Below are positions 26,101-41,100 of a stretch of DNA of 50,388 bases, piece after piece. Every line of letters starts with the position of its first letter. Position 1 is the stretch's first letter. Location: positions 1 to 50,388 of the forward strand of contig JAMPHV010000010.1 of assembly GCA_023663265.1 (NCBI GenBank), read 5' to 3'. The translations under genes were made by a program, and so were the position numbers. Source of the stretch: Bacteroides sp. (lineage in GTDB: Bacteria; Bacillota; Clostridia; Oscillospirales; Ruminococcaceae). Below the pieces are notes generated by a model, which saw only the letters and a list, made by a program, of their open reading frames with translations, ran no database searches and was not told where the DNA came from.

Positions 26101-29100
26101 TTGAGATAATGCACTGCAACGGCGCGGTAAGAAATATGATAAGAGAAAGCAAAATACATCAGATAGACAACGCGATAAACAGCTTCGGAAACGAGGGTAT
26201 GATAAGCATGGACACTTATCTGCTTGAGCTTTTCAAGAAAAAGATCATCAGCGAGGACACCGCCGTAAGATTCTCTTTCAATTCCGACAGCACCGAAAGA
26301 AAAATCGCCATAATGTAAAAAAAATAGAAAATTATACAGATAGACAAAGAAAACAAAAGAAAAAGGACAGACAAATATGCCCATAAGAATACCGAACGAT
26401 CTTCCCGCATTCAAAACGCTTTTTCAGGAAAATATATTTGTGATGGAGGGCAACCGCGCCTCGGAGCAGGATATACGCCCTCTTAAGATCGGTATAGTCA
26501 ATCTTATGCCCACCAAAATAGAAACGGAGACCCAGCTTTTAAGACTTCTCAGCAACACTCCGCTTCAGGTGGACATCACCTTGATCTATACCGAAACTTA
26601 TCTTCCCAAAAACACCTCCTGGGAGCATCTGCACAATTTCTACACAACCTTTGACAGGGTAAAGGAGCAGTACTTTGACGGTATTTTTATCACAGGCGCG
26701 CCTGTTGAAAAGCTTGAGTTCGAGGAGGTAAACTACTGGAACGAGCTTTGCGGTATTATGGAATGGACAAAATCCCACGCGTTCTGTACCGTTCATATAT
26801 GCTGGGGCGCGTTTGCGGGACTCTACTACCATTACGGGATCAGAAAGCGTCCCTTAAACAAAAAGCTGTTCGGCGTATTTCCGCATAAGGTAAACGCCTT
26901 TAACCACCCGCTTTTGAAGGGCTTTGACGACGTGTTCTTCGTGCCTCATTCGCGCTATACCGAGGTCAATACCGCGGATATCGAGCTGGTGCCCGAGCTG
27001 AGAGTCCTCGCCTGCTCCGATGAAGCGGGCGCTTACATAATTTCCGATATTTCCGACCGACAGATATTTATAACGGGGCACGCGGAATACGACAGAGATA
27101 CCTTAAAAAACGAATACATAAGAGACAAGGAAAAGGGGCTCGACATAGAGGTACCGAAAAATTACTTTCCCCATGACGACCCTACGCTCCCTCCTCTTAT
27201 AACCTGGCACGGACACGCAAGCCTAATGTACAGCAACTGGCTTAACTTCTGCGTGTATCAGGAGACCCCCTATGAGCTTACGGAGTTGGAAGCTCTCCGC
27301 ACAAGAAAGGAGTGACCGCTGTGGGACTGAACGACACCCCCTCCGCCAACAGGCTGCACATAGGCTTTTTCGGCAGGCGCAACGCAGGTAAATCCAGCCT
27401 TGTGAACGCGGTCACGGGACAGGAGACGGCGCTGGTATCGGATATCGTGGGAACCACCACCGACCCTGTGTACAAGGCTATGGAGCTTCTGCCCTTGGGT
27501 CCCGTTATGATAATAGACACCGCGGGCTTGGACGACGAGGGCGAGCTGGGACGGCTCAGAGTAAGGAAAACGGTCAACGTGCTTAACAAAACCGATATCG
27601 CCGTTCTTACCGTGTCCGCCGCCGAGGGCTTGACCGATTTTGACAGAGAGCTTTTGGAAAAAATACAAAAAAAGAATATTCCTTATATTATAGCCTTCAA
27701 TAAATGCGATTTGGGCATAAGCGGCGAAATCGAAATCAACGAAAACACGATCCTTGTAAGCGCAAAAAACGGCGAAAACATAAACGAGCTTAAGGAACGT
27801 ATCGGCAGGCTTGCCAAAACCGACGATACCAAGCTTAAGCTGGTGGGAGATCTTCTGAAGCCCTCCGATATCGCCGTTTTAGTCGTACCCATAGATTCCT
27901 CCGCTCCCAAGGGGCGGCTTATTTTGCCGCAGCAGCAGACTATCCGCGATATTTTGGAGGCAAACGCGGTTTCGGTCGTGATAAAGGAGACCGAGATAAA
28001 GGAAACGCTGTCCGCCCTCGGTAAAAAGCCCGCCTTGGTCATAACCGACAGCCAGGCGTTCAAAAGGGTCGCTTCCGATACGCCTCGGGATATCCCCTTG
28101 ACCTCCTTTTCCATACTTATGGCGAGATTCAAGGGCTTTTTGGAAACGGCGGCAAAGGGTGCGGCGGCTATCGACAGGCTAAAGGACGGCGACACTGTGC
28201 TGATCTCCGAGGGCTGCACTCACCACAGGCAGTGCGAGGACATAGGCACGGTAAAGCTGCCGCGCTGGCTTAAGGAGCATACCGGAAAGGAGCTTTCCGT
28301 AAAAACCACCTCGGGCGCCGAGTTTCCCGACGAGCTTTCGGAATATTCGCTTATTATCCACTGCGGCGGCTGTATGCTGAACGAAAGAGAAATGAGATAC
28401 CGTATGCAGTGCGCGGCAGACGCGGGAACGCCCTTCACCAACTACGGAACGGCAATAGCGCATATGAACGGAATATTAAAAAGAAGCCTTGAAATTTTCC
28501 CCGAGCTGCTTAAGGAAATAGAGGGATAAAATACAATACCCGCTTAAAAACGGACTTATCCGTTTTTAAGCGGGTATTTTTTTATAGTTTTTTAATCGTA
28601 CTTATAAATAATGCTCTTTTTTATCTTTCTGAAAATCGGGGGTATGATCAAGATCAGAATAAACAATACTATCGCGCCCGCTATAAGAAGAATGATCGTA
28701 ATGAAGCTGTCGGGATCGCCGGGTACGGCGTCGGCGCCTATGCTGTTGCTGCCGTCGGGGCGTATTACGGCAGGAGCGGAGGTTGTCGTAGTCTCCTCCG
28801 CTGTTGTTTCCTCGGGAATATAGGGTGTCTCCGTGGTTGTTTCCTCGATGTAAGGCTCGGTTTCGGGGGGAACGGTGACCGCCTCGGTAACAGGCTCGGC
28901 CGCAGGAGCGGCAGTCGTGGTTTGAGTCTCGGTGAGCTCCTCCGTAGTTGTAGCAGGAGCAGTATCTAAGGAAATTTGCGGCTCGGTATCCTCGGGGGTC
29001 GTTTCCTCAACAGCAGAGGTATCCTCTGTACCGAAAGGATCGACAACGACGTCGTCGGACGTGTCCCACAAAATAGGATCGGTTTCCGTATAGGTCGGAT

Positions 29101-32100
29101 CGACAACAATGCCTGTCTCCTGCGGCTCGGTATCGGAAGCGTCGCTGCTCTCCGATACCGACGGATTAAACGGGTCAACATACTGCTCGCCGCTTGTGTC
29201 AGCAATTGCAGGTTCCGTGCTTTCCGATGATACGGTGGTTTCCTCCGAAGGGTCTGTCTCCGTTTCCACGTCAATGGCATAAGCATTAAAGGGAATCATA
29301 ACCGCTGCTGCAATAGCCGCTATATAGATCGGAAATTTTCTTTTCTTCATTCTCTGTTATCTTCTCCTCCTAATTTAAATTTTTTGTAAATTCCTTATAC
29401 GCCTCGCACACCTTTTCCGCCGTATCGTACATCATCAATTCTCCGTTGTCTATCCACAAGGCTTGTTCACATATTTTTAATATATGATCGGATAAATATG
29501 ATACCGATAGGACAGCGGTGCCCGCTTCTTTCATTTTCGCTATACGCTCCTCGCATTTGGCGCGAAATCCCGCGTCCACTGCCGACAATGCGTCGTCAAG
29601 AATAAGAACGTCTGTCCTTACGTGAGCCGCCGTAGAAAAAGCAAGCCTAAGACCCATTTCGTGAGAAAACTTTTTTAAGGGGACGCTTCTGTATTCCTCT
29701 AAGCCAGCAAACTCCAGTATTCGGTCGATGCGCTTTTTCATATACTCACGCTCGAAGCCCATGAGAGAGCCTATAACATAAATATTTTTGACCGCCGAAA
29801 GCGAAGCGTCAAAGCATTTATCCTCGGAAAAAACCGCACCCACCGTTCCTCTTGTTAAAATTTTACCCCTTGTCGGAGCTATTATGCCTGCGGCAAGCTT
29901 CAGGAGAGTTGTTTTCCCCGCCCCCTCGACGCCTACCACCGCTAATGAACCGCCCTTTTTTATTTTAAAGGAAATATCCTCCAGCACTTGAAAGTCTTCA
30001 AAGCTTGTTTTTTTTCTGAAAAGTCTTGCCCAATATCCCATAAGCCCGACCTTGCGCCTACTGTCGGAATCTATAGAAAGTGAAACATTTTCTGCCAAAA
30101 CCGCGGCGTCGCTCATTTTTAATATTCCTTTCAGTTAATTTTATGTCAATTTATACGTAGAGGAAAAATTTATTTTCTTTTGATTTAAACACCGATACCC
30201 CCAAAAGAAACACGAGAGCTGCATAAATAGTCGAAACGATCAACGATCTTTCGGAGGGAATACCGCTCAAGCAGATCGTTCGCATTATGTCGATATAATG
30301 AACAGCAGGATTAACGTCAAAAAGGAATCGAATTTTTTCGGGTACGGCAGTCAAGGGATAGAAAACAGGAGTGACCAACAGCCATACTGCCGAAAAAGCA
30401 ATGTATATGCGATAAAATCCCTTTATCAAGGTCCCGTAGGCGGCAAGCAGCAATGAAAAGCCCAAGGAAAAAATAAACATCAAGGCAATCAAAAGCGGCA
30501 GCATCAGCAAGGCAAGGGTCAGCCTCACACCTGTGATCAGCATTACGGCAAGCAGCGGCACAATAGACAATATCAAGGGCACCAAGCTTTCGGTCACCGC
30601 CGACGTCACAAATATATGCTTGGGCAGACCGACAGATCTGATATACGCCGCGTTTCTGCCGACAGCTCCTACCGACCTTCGCGCAGAGTCAAACAAAAAA
30701 ATGAATACGAGCTCGCCGCAATAGAAATATACCGCGTAATTATCCGTGCTTTCGGGGAAAACAAGCGACATCAGCGGGGCAGCCGCCGCCATAAGCAAAA
30801 GCGGCACGACCAACGCCGCCGCAATTCTTAACGGCGGTTTAAAGTACCTGCGTTTAACGCTTCTTTTGAGAAAGCCCTTGAAAAAGTCAAAGTACTTCAA
30901 TTCGTTTTCTATTTTTTCTGCAACAGTCACTTTTAGGCTTTTCCTTTCCGTTTATCTCGCTTAAAAAACAATGCAGTGCTTCTGCACTGCATTGTAATTA
31001 AGCTATCATTTCATTTAACTGAAATTACTTTCTCTTCTTGGAGATTACAACTGCCGCAGCAGCGATAGCAGCAGGAACTACGCCGAGAACTACGCCGGTA
31101 GCCTGGTTCTTGTCGCTGCCTGCGCCGGTGTTGGTGTCGCCGGTGTTGCCTGTGCCGCCTTCAACGTCGGAACCTGCGGAACCGTTATCGGTAGCAGCGC
31201 CGTTCTCGTTAGAAGAACCGCCGTTGTTGGAGCCGCCGTTCTCGTTTGAAGAACCGCCGTTGTTGCTCTCATTGGAGGGAGCAGCAGTGGTGCTGTCGGG
31301 AGCCGCAGTAGTGGTAGCGGGTGCAGCCGTGGTGGTTGCGGGAGCAGCCGTGGTGGTCGCAGGTGCAGGAGCTTCGGTAGTGGTAACACCGCTTCCGCCG
31401 CCTGTGCCGCCGCCTGTAGAGCTCTTAGTTGCAAGATAGTACTTGGAGAAGTGCTCAGCGCTCCAAGTGAATACCTTATCGGTGGTATTGCGGTTGAAGT
31501 CATTGATAACCTCAACTGTTTTGCCGTCGTCGCTGATGTAAGCAACATACTTAGCGTCCTTGTTTACGTTGTCAATGGCTACGTGAACCGTCAAGGCCTT
31601 AACAGGCTCAAACTCATTGCCGTCCTGATCGTAAAGTGCAACGCTTATAGCGTAAACAACTTCCTTGGCATTCTTCTTAGCTGTTTTGAAGCTTGCTAAC
31701 GACTCCTCAGCAAGCTCTTCATTAGGCTTGCCTTGAGAAGCTACAAGGGTAACGGAAGTTACGCCTTCGGGGAAGCAACTAACATCACCGATGATAGCCA
31801 AGCCTTCGTCGGAGCCGAGAATAACCTCGCCGTCTTCGCAGTCAGCCAAAACAACTGTTTCCTCATAGTTGCTTCCGCCAACGAGGTCGGACCAGCCGGG
31901 ATTCTCTACCGCGGGTTCCCCTGCTTCAGCAAAAGCGCCTACAGAAAGCGACATAGCTGCAACAACCGAAACAGCTACATTGAAAAAACGCTTTTTCATA
32001 ATTAATCCTCCACATGAAAAATAAATTTTTTATTGATAACGTCAACGGTTATTAACTATTGACAGTTAATCCGAAACAAATTGCGCCTTGACTCTTCCCG

Positions 32101-35100
32101 ACCTATCGATCCTTAAAAAAACCGTCGATATTCGGTATTTCGATATCATAGCGCGTCTGATAGGGTAAAACGCCATGAGCGCCCTTTTCGGGAATTATAA
32201 GCCCTATCATATTGTGAACAAAAGCCAAAACCGCTATCGCTGCGGTGACCGAATACATGACCGCCGCAGTTTTCCGCTTTGCCTTTCGCGCCGCGAGCCG
32301 TTTTTTCCGTTCGTCTCCCCGTGCGGAGGATACGTATTTTTCCTTAAGCCCTGCTTTAAGCTGTCCCTTAAACGCAAGCAACGCTTCGGGCACCGCCAAA
32401 ACAACGAAAAGCATGGTGTAATAGGAAAAACGCTCAAACAGCATATGCTTGGTCATTACGACCTGCCAAAAACCCATCATAAGGGTGAGATGTATCGAAA
32501 GCTCAAGAGTTCTCGGTATATTTTTTACATAATATGCCACGATCACCGCCGCCAAGGTAAGTATCAAAGGATAGACCCCGTATCTCGGATTAAGACCGTA
32601 TCTTATAAACTGCGAATTAAGATACTCGGCATGGAACCGCGACAGCACGAATTTCAGCAGCTCGTCGGACAGCATAAAGTAATAGAACAATCCGAACAGA
32701 TACAGTAAAAGCGTCCTCGAGTTTATCTTAAGAAGACTCACAAAATACACGGGAATCATATACAGCGCCGTAAAATGGAACGTCGATGCAATTATCACCA
32801 ACAGCAGAAACCGCCAAAACTTTTTATCTCTGAGAAACCCGTAGGCAAAGCACATAACCGACATCGCCAGCGCCTGCCTCAAGTAATTCATATCGAGATA
32901 AAACAGATAGAAGTTAACATACAAGAAAACCGATAAGTAAACGTTTTTTGAATATCGGGCTATCAGATAAGCGGGACCCGACAGGATCAGCACCGTTGTG
33001 ACCACCATAATAGCTCCCGGCTGAGCGGTAAACATTCCCACTATTTTATTAAGCAGGATATATCCGATCTCCCAATCGAGATAGCTCATCTTGGAAAATC
33101 CTTTTATTACCATTTTAAAGAAGCCGATGGCATACATCGAATAGTCGTAGCCTACCCTATATCTGACCGCCGAGATCAAAGCGCACTGCAAAAAACATAT
33201 CGCCACAAACAGAACCTGCTTCAGCTTTGTTTTTTTTCCGATGCGGAAAATCAATGCCCATACAATAATTAAAAAAATGTTAATCAAGTATACAAGCATT
33301 CAATTACCACCCGATACAGTATTTCTTTGACGTTTTCGCTGTAATAATCGAACCGGTCGGCAACCGACAGTCTGTAAAAGACCGAAATTTACCCATAAAT
33401 TTTCGATTGATGTTATTATATCACAAGCCGAAAAAATAATCAATACCTATCGGAAAAAAGCTAAACAATTTTGTAAAAATATATAACAATTGTACATAAA
33501 CGCGAAAAACATTTTGTCAATAATGACGTGAAACTTTTTATGTATTTTAAAATCTGTCCATATTTCGGAAAGTCCCCCGAATTTTTCCTTTTTTCGCGCC
33601 GAAAAACAGTCGTAAAAATCCTTTGTAAAAAAGTCCGAAAAAGCAAAAACCGCTGGACAAAAGGGAGATAATGGTGTATAATTACATTACGGAGATTGAA
33701 ACAAGTCAGCGGTCGCTTATACTAAATAGCTAATTTTTTAATGGTTATTACAGTATTATATTAAAAAGCTTAATATTTTCCTCAAAAATATTTTCGAGGA
33801 AATACTTATCCGATAAACGGCATTGACGCTTTCTCGGCTTTTCGGCTCCCTCCATAAGCTCCGCCAAGCGTTCGCAGTCCTCGTAAGGAAAAAGCCGTGA
33901 GACGGAGGGCTCGCCGAGCGCGGCGCACAGCTCCCTTTCGGCGGCGGCAAGGTCTCGGTTCCCTTTAATATCGCTTAATATGACGCTTTCGCCGCAATAC
34001 AGCGATTCCATTACGTTAAAGGGCAGTCCCTCGAACCGACTCGCGGAAATAAGACAGTCGCAGCAGCGGTACAGCAGATTCATTTCGCCGAAGCAGCCGA
34101 GGAACACGGTCTTATCCTCAACGCCAAGCTTTCTCGAAAGGTCTCTGCATTTCTCAATAAGCCGACCGTCCCCCGCAAATACGACCTTACAGTCGGAACG
34201 CTTTAAAAGCGAAAGCGCTTTTATAATAGTATACTGATTTTTTCTTGCGGAAAATTCCGCGGCGCAGAGAAAAAGCAGCGTATCGTCCCCCGCCCCCAAT
34301 TTTTTTCTCATATCGGCGGTCCTTTCGGCGGCAAGCTCGGGAAACGCTACCGCGTCCAGTCCCATACCTTTTATAAAAGCTATCCGATTTCCCAGGGAAT
34401 ATTTTTCGGCAATTTTAAGGTCGTCGTCGTTCATGACGACAAGCAGGTCGGTGCGTCTGCGCACAAGCTTTTCAAAAAAAAGATAGGTTTTCGCTCTTCT
34501 GCCTCCGTCGTCGTTAAAAAGATAGCCATGGCAGATGTGAACGACCTTCGTGCCGCCGCAGCCCGATAAAATAACAGCCATTCTTCCCATAAATCCCGCT
34601 AAGGTGGAATTGGTGCATACCAAGTCGAAGCTTTCCCTTCGCATTAGCCCCGCAAGCTTAAAGATCACCCTTATGTTACCGAGGCTTATAAGCTTTTTTT
34701 TAAAGGGGATCAAAATATGAGCCGCTCCCTCCGCTTCAAGGCTTCCGTTGGAGGCGGTGAACACCTTGTCTCCCTCCTGCACGAGCTTGTTTATGTATGG
34801 AATGTGGAAATTTTTGAAATGTGAGGCTTCCGAAGCCAGCATCAGTATTTTCTTCATAAATATCTCTCCGTATATAAATACATAAAATATACTATTTGAT
34901 AAAGGTAAACGTCATTATGCGAAATCACGGTAAAAAAACAAGAAAAGCTTTGTCGGCGCTGACCGCCGCGTGCCTGATATTAGGCTCCTTCCGCCCTTTC
35001 GGCGCCATATATTACTATCCGCCCTACGAGGAGGAAACGGAAACCGAGGAGGAAACAGGCATTATCATTGTACGTCCCCCGCAGGAAACCGAGGACTCCG

Positions 35101-38100
35101 AAGATCCCACGGACGAGCTGCCCTCGCCCATTATAGTGATCACCGCCGCCACCGAGGAGACCACTCCCGATCCTTATGCCGTTGACCCGTTCAATCCCTC
35201 CGAATCGCCCGTGAATCCCTTTGATCCCACCGAAACCGAGCTTCCCGGGATAATCGTTATAACCTCCGAAACAAGCGATACAAGCTCCTCTGAGTTCACC
35301 GACGACATCTCCGAGAGCACGCCCGAAAGCTCTGTCACGAACGAAAGCAGCGCGGACAGCAGTACTCCGAGCTCCTCGGACGTCGAAACGACCGTCCCCG
35401 ATACGCCTGCCCCCCGTCTTGCTCTTACATATTATACCTTTAATTTGGAAATAGGTCAAGCCGTACAGCTGTATTGGTATGTGGAAAACGGCGGCTATGA
35501 AGCGGGCACGGCAAGATATTACAGCGACAATACCGCTGTAGCCTCGATCAACGAGGCGGGCGTCATCACCGCAGGAGCCGCGGGAAGCGCAGTCATCACG
35601 GTAAGAGTGGGCGAGCTGTCCGCGTCTGCCGCGGTTCACGTAGCCGCTCCCATAGCGGAAGCGGAGGGGATATCCGTAAACGAAACGAGCCATACTCTGA
35701 AAATCGGCGAAAACGTCTATATCCAAGCCTCCGTTATTCCCGCGGAGGCCGCCGACAGATACACCCTGTCCTTTTACTCCGACGATCCGAACGTTGCGGA
35801 GGCTGACCCAAACGGAATAGTCACCGCAAGGAGCGCGGGAGAAGCCGACATAACGGTATCCTGCGACGGCACGGTCTTTTCCGAAACGGTCCATATAACC
35901 GTTGTCAACGAAGAGATGATATACGAAAAAGCAAGGCTTGACGGCTGTCTTTATGACGGCGTCGGCGCTCCCGTCGAGGGAACAGCCGTCCACGCGGACG
36001 GAATTATCGCGGTCACCGACAAAAACGGCTACTTCTCCTTTGGAGAACTGGACAAAAAAGAGATCGTGATCCAAATCGCCGATAACGAACAGGCTGCATG
36101 TGTTTACGGCTTATACGGCGACAGCACCGTCTGCCTTTTGTACACCGACGCCGCTCTCGAATGCTTTTCCGGCTATGAGGAAATGTCGGAGCGTTTCACC
36201 GTAAGCGCCGTTTCCTTTGACGCTCCCGCCAAGAGCCTTCATGTGGGCGAAATTTACATACCCTACTATCAGTATGAGCCGAAGGACGCCGCCGTAACTC
36301 AAGTGCTGTACATAAGCTCGGACGAAAATATCGCCTCGGTGGATCAAAACGGCGTTATTACTGCCAGGTCCATAGGCGAGGTCATTATAACTCTTATCCT
36401 TAACGGAGGACAGGCGCAGACCTTCTTCACTCTGACGGTAGACCCCGAGGAAACGGGAAAGTACACCGCGTTAATAGCTTCCGTCGAAACGGCTGTGCTG
36501 CTTGCCGCCGCGGCGGCAGCGGCTGTAATATACAGAAGATATAAGAAAAAAGCGGCCGACGACGAGGATTATGATGAATGATAAATTATATATCTTCCAC
36601 CTCTTCAAGCTCCTCGTTTATTTTTTCCACCCAACATATCCCCTGCTCCCTGTGGACCACCGTTACCTCTTCTCCGGAAGCGATATCCGTTTCGTTGGCA
36701 GACATGGCGGGCAGGGTGTATTTTCGTCCCTTGTAGATAAACTCGATGCTGCCGTAGCCGCCGTCAACGATCTCATCGAGACAGACCGCTCTGTCGTCCG
36801 CGTCGGGCTTGTTCTTCGGCAGCAGCTCTCTTTTTGCTCTCATATAAATATTGAGAAACAGGTGCTTTACCGAATACATAACAAGCGCGCCGAATATCAG
36901 CCCGCAAAAGACCGAGCCGACGGCGGGCATTGACATCGCGGACAGTATCAGACCGAAAGCCGAAAAGGAAAGTATATAGATAAGCAGCTCGGAAACGCTG
37001 TGAGGCAAAAAATCCTCAAAGGGCACTGTCTTTCCGTGAAAGTCCAGCCAGTATTTTTCCACGCCGAAATTTTTGATCTTGTAAGCCGAGCGCATTATCA
37101 TCTCAGCCGCCAGCGCCACAAAGGACACCACCAGCGGCACAAGAAAAAACACGATCATCGTTCGTCGTCCTTTTCAGTCGGCTTTATCACAAATTTCAAG
37201 TCGCCTATTCTCCGCTCGTTAAGATTTTGAACGGTTATGGTAAACTCGTCCGTTTCGATTTTGTCCCCCGCCGAGGGTATTCTGCCGAACAGCTCCAGTA
37301 CCCAGCCGCCTACGGTGTTGAAATCTCCGTTTATCTCGTAATCGGTCTCGAGGCTCTCGAAGTAACGGTTAAAATCCACCTTGGACACCTCGCCGCTCAC
37401 GATGAAGGTGTTTTCGGAAACGAACTTCACGGTGGCGCTCACCTCGTCGTTTTCGTCCCATATCTCCCCTACAAGCTCCTCCAGCACGTCCTCCATGGTA
37501 ACTATGCCCGCGGTGCCGCCGTACTGATCGACCACCACCGCCATATGCTCCTTTTCCTTCTGCATTTTTTTAAGAAGCTCGGAAATATGCATAAGGCTCG
37601 GTATATACATAATGTCGGAAATTATTTCGGACAGGCTGAAATCGGGGGTTTCCATCATTTTTTGGGTAAAATCGCGGTAGCTTATCATTCCCACTATGTG
37701 GTCAAGAGATTTTTCGTAAACGGGGAGCCGTGTGTACGCCTCGGACTTGAACAGCTCCATAATACTTTCGTTGCTGTCGTAGATATCTATTCCCACAACG
37801 TTGACCCTCGGCTGCATTATCTGCTCCGCCGTGGTCTCGTCAAATTCCAGCGCATTTCGTACAAGCGTGCTTTCCTGCGCCTCGAGAACGCCCTCGTCCT
37901 CGATCTCGTCAATGATGTGCATCAGCTCCTGCTCGGTAACGGAGACCTCGCTCTTTTTGTTGAATATGCGTGTGACGGCTTTTTGAAGCAGAAGAAAGAC
38001 TGCCGATACGGGGGTAAGTATAAACATAAGCCCCCACAGGATACGGCTGAAGAAAATGGAGAAGGTCTCGGCGTTGCCTTTGGCTACGGTCTTGGGTGTA

Positions 38101-41100
38101 ATTTCGCCGAAAATAAGCACAATAACGGTAGTGGCGGCAGTGGCTATAACGGGGCCTTGATCCCCGAAAAGCCGCACGCAAAGAAGCGTCGCGAGGGAAG
38201 AGGTGCCGATATTTACGATATTGTTTCCTATTAAGATAGTGGTAAGGCACTTGTCGTATTTTTCAATGACCCTCAGGGCGCAGCCCGCTCCCTTTGAGCC
38301 CTCTTCATGCATATTTTTTAGACGTATGCGGTTTGCGCTGGTAAACGCGGTCTCGGCGGCTGAAAAAAAAGCGGAAAGAAGAACCAATGCCACAAGAATT
38401 ATCACCGTATCCATAGGACTGAAATTTTCCTTTCTTTTATATGCTGTGTGCAAAAAAATTTTGTTTTATTGTTGAAAAAAATTTCAAAGGGTAGTATAAT
38501 AAAAATATTAAAACCGAAAGGGACCGATAAAAAATGAATATCGATATAAAAAGCATATTGAAAAGGGCGGTCCGCCCCAAGGAGTGGAAAAGCTTATACA
38601 AAGAGTACAGAGAGGTCATAAGCTACGTTTTTTTCGGCGCTCTTACGACGGTTATATCATTTGTTACCTATTATTTATTTCGCTTTATATTTCCCGATGA
38701 AAACAGCGTGCCCGTGTTTCTCCGCTGGACCTTCAACCTTACCGCGGTTTTCAGCACGGAAAGCGCCACAGTCCTGCCCGTTTTGCTTTCATGGCTCTGC
38801 GCCGTGGTTTTTGCTTACGTCACCAACCGCATATGGGTATTTGAAAGCAGAGCCAAGGGGCTGCACATTGTCTCCGAATTTGTCAAGTTCTGCGGCGCCA
38901 GGCTGTTAACGCTGTTCGTCGATCTGCTGATAATGTTCCTGCTGGTGGACTTGACGGGGATCAGCGGCGCAGTATGGGAGTTTTTCGCAAAGGTGATCTC
39001 AAACGTATTCGTGCTTGTGCTTAATTATATTTTAAGCAAGCTTTTGGTATTCAGAAAAAGAAAGAACCTCTCAAATTAAGCGTCCGAAAGGACGCGTTTT
39101 TTTTGCAGCTAAACGTTCAGAAAGTGAAGCCCCAAGGAGTCGTCGCCGAGACGGCAGGCAAATCTTGTGGGGATATCGGTAAAGACGATCTTTTTAAAAT
39201 CGGCATATTTTTTCACCTCGCGCCCGTATTTCTCCATATCCCGACCGAACGGCTTGGGACAGCTTATAATAAGGGTCGAGCCGTCAATGTTTTTCTTGCC
39301 CTTAAGCATTTTCCTTATATATCTTTCGGAATAGTCGCGTCCGTTTTTGAATACCGCGCCCGAGATCGACGTTCCGTTTCTTACGGTAATGGTGGGGGAG
39401 ATATCCAAAAGGTCGAGAACGGAGGAGAAGCTTTTTGAGATCAGGTTGAGATGACCCAGCCAAAAGGCGTTCTTTGAAGCATAGGTGCTGTTGATGTGCT
39501 TGTCCAGCTCGCCGATGCTTTTTATGATAAATTCGGGGGAAAAGCCCTCGGAGGCAAGCCTTACCGCCTGCGCTACCTGAAACAGCATCCCTCCGCCGAT
39601 CTGTCTTGAATCGGCGACATAGACGTTTTCAAATTTCTCCGAGGCTTTTTTTGCGCTGGCGTAGGAGCTGCGGATATTTGCGCAGCAGCACAGGTGACAG
39701 ACGCAGGAGGCTTTTTTGAGCTGTCTTTCAAAAAATATACCGTAATCCTCCACCGAGGGGCAGATAAGCTCGGGGGCTTTTCTTTCCCGCTTGGCGTATT
39801 CAAGTATATTTTCCGAGGTGATCTCATAGCTTTCTCTGAAGCAGCCCGATTTCGTCTTGACCTCAGCCTGTATAACGGGCACCTCGCCCGAAATGAGCTC
39901 AGAGGGGATCAAGCAGGTAGAATCGGCGGTAATCAAGGTTTTTTTCATATTATATCATTCCTTTCCGAAAAGGAGCAGGCTCATTGAACAGAATCAACGG
40001 CGGGGGTCGTCGTAGTGAATATCCGTAAGCGGGTCAAAATCGGGATCGTTTACGTCCTTGACCGCCGTGTCAACGGAAATATCGTTGAGCACATGCACGA
40101 TCGACGCCATATTAAGCGGCTCGGTGAGCCTTGTTATATTTTTCGGCATTATCGCCTCTCCCTCGTCGGCTCCGCAAACGGTAACTATAAGCACTCTTCG
40201 GGATAATATCTGAAAAACGGGCTTGTCAAAGCAATAGGTCTGATAATCGGTAAATATATGGGTGATCTCGGGGTCGCTGCTCATAAAGCCGAACTCGGCT
40301 CTTGAAAGGCATATGCGCGAGCTTACTCCCATTTTTTCAAGCTGCGCTCCCGTCCTTTCCGCCTTGGATTTTTCCTTGGCGTATAAAAGAACGTTTATTT
40401 TTTCCCTGTTCTTGATCTCGGCGAAGGGCGTCGGGTCCTTGACCTCCTGGGGGAGCGTTATGACGAAGCAGGTTCCGCCCTCCGCCTCCCGTCTCACGTA
40501 AATAAAGCCGCCCATTAAGGTAACAAGCTCCTTCACCAGTCCCAGACCGAGGTGAGCGGAAAGGCTCCTGCCGCGTTTTTCCGCGTAAACGGTAAATATT
40601 TTCTGCGCCGCGTCGTCGGTGAAGCCCGTGCCGGTATCCCTTACGCGTATCTGTAAATTGACGCCGCCGACGGTTTTGCGGGAGGAAAAGGCTATTGTGA
40701 TATCGCCGCTCTCGGTATGCTTGACCGCGTTTTCAAAAAGGTGCATGACCACTTGAAATATTCTTTCATCGTCTCCGACGAGCACGGAGGGGATATCGGG
40801 CTGACAGTCCACGGTAAGGGACACGCTTTCCCGCATCAGCGCGGAGCAGGATTCCGAGACGTCGCCGATAAGGTCTCCGAAGCTGTAAGGGACTCGCCGT
40901 ATTTCCATGCCCTTGTTTTCGATACGGGCGTAATCCTCCGCGTCGTTCAGCGTGATCATAAGGCGCTTCGTGTCGTTCCTTATGGTCTCCACCTCTTTGC
41001 GCACGTGCTCGGGCAGATCGCCGTCCTTAAGCCGCGTTCCGCAGAAATCGTAAAGCCGCTCGGAGGAACTGCGCATCTGAGAAGCAGCAGCCGCCCAAAA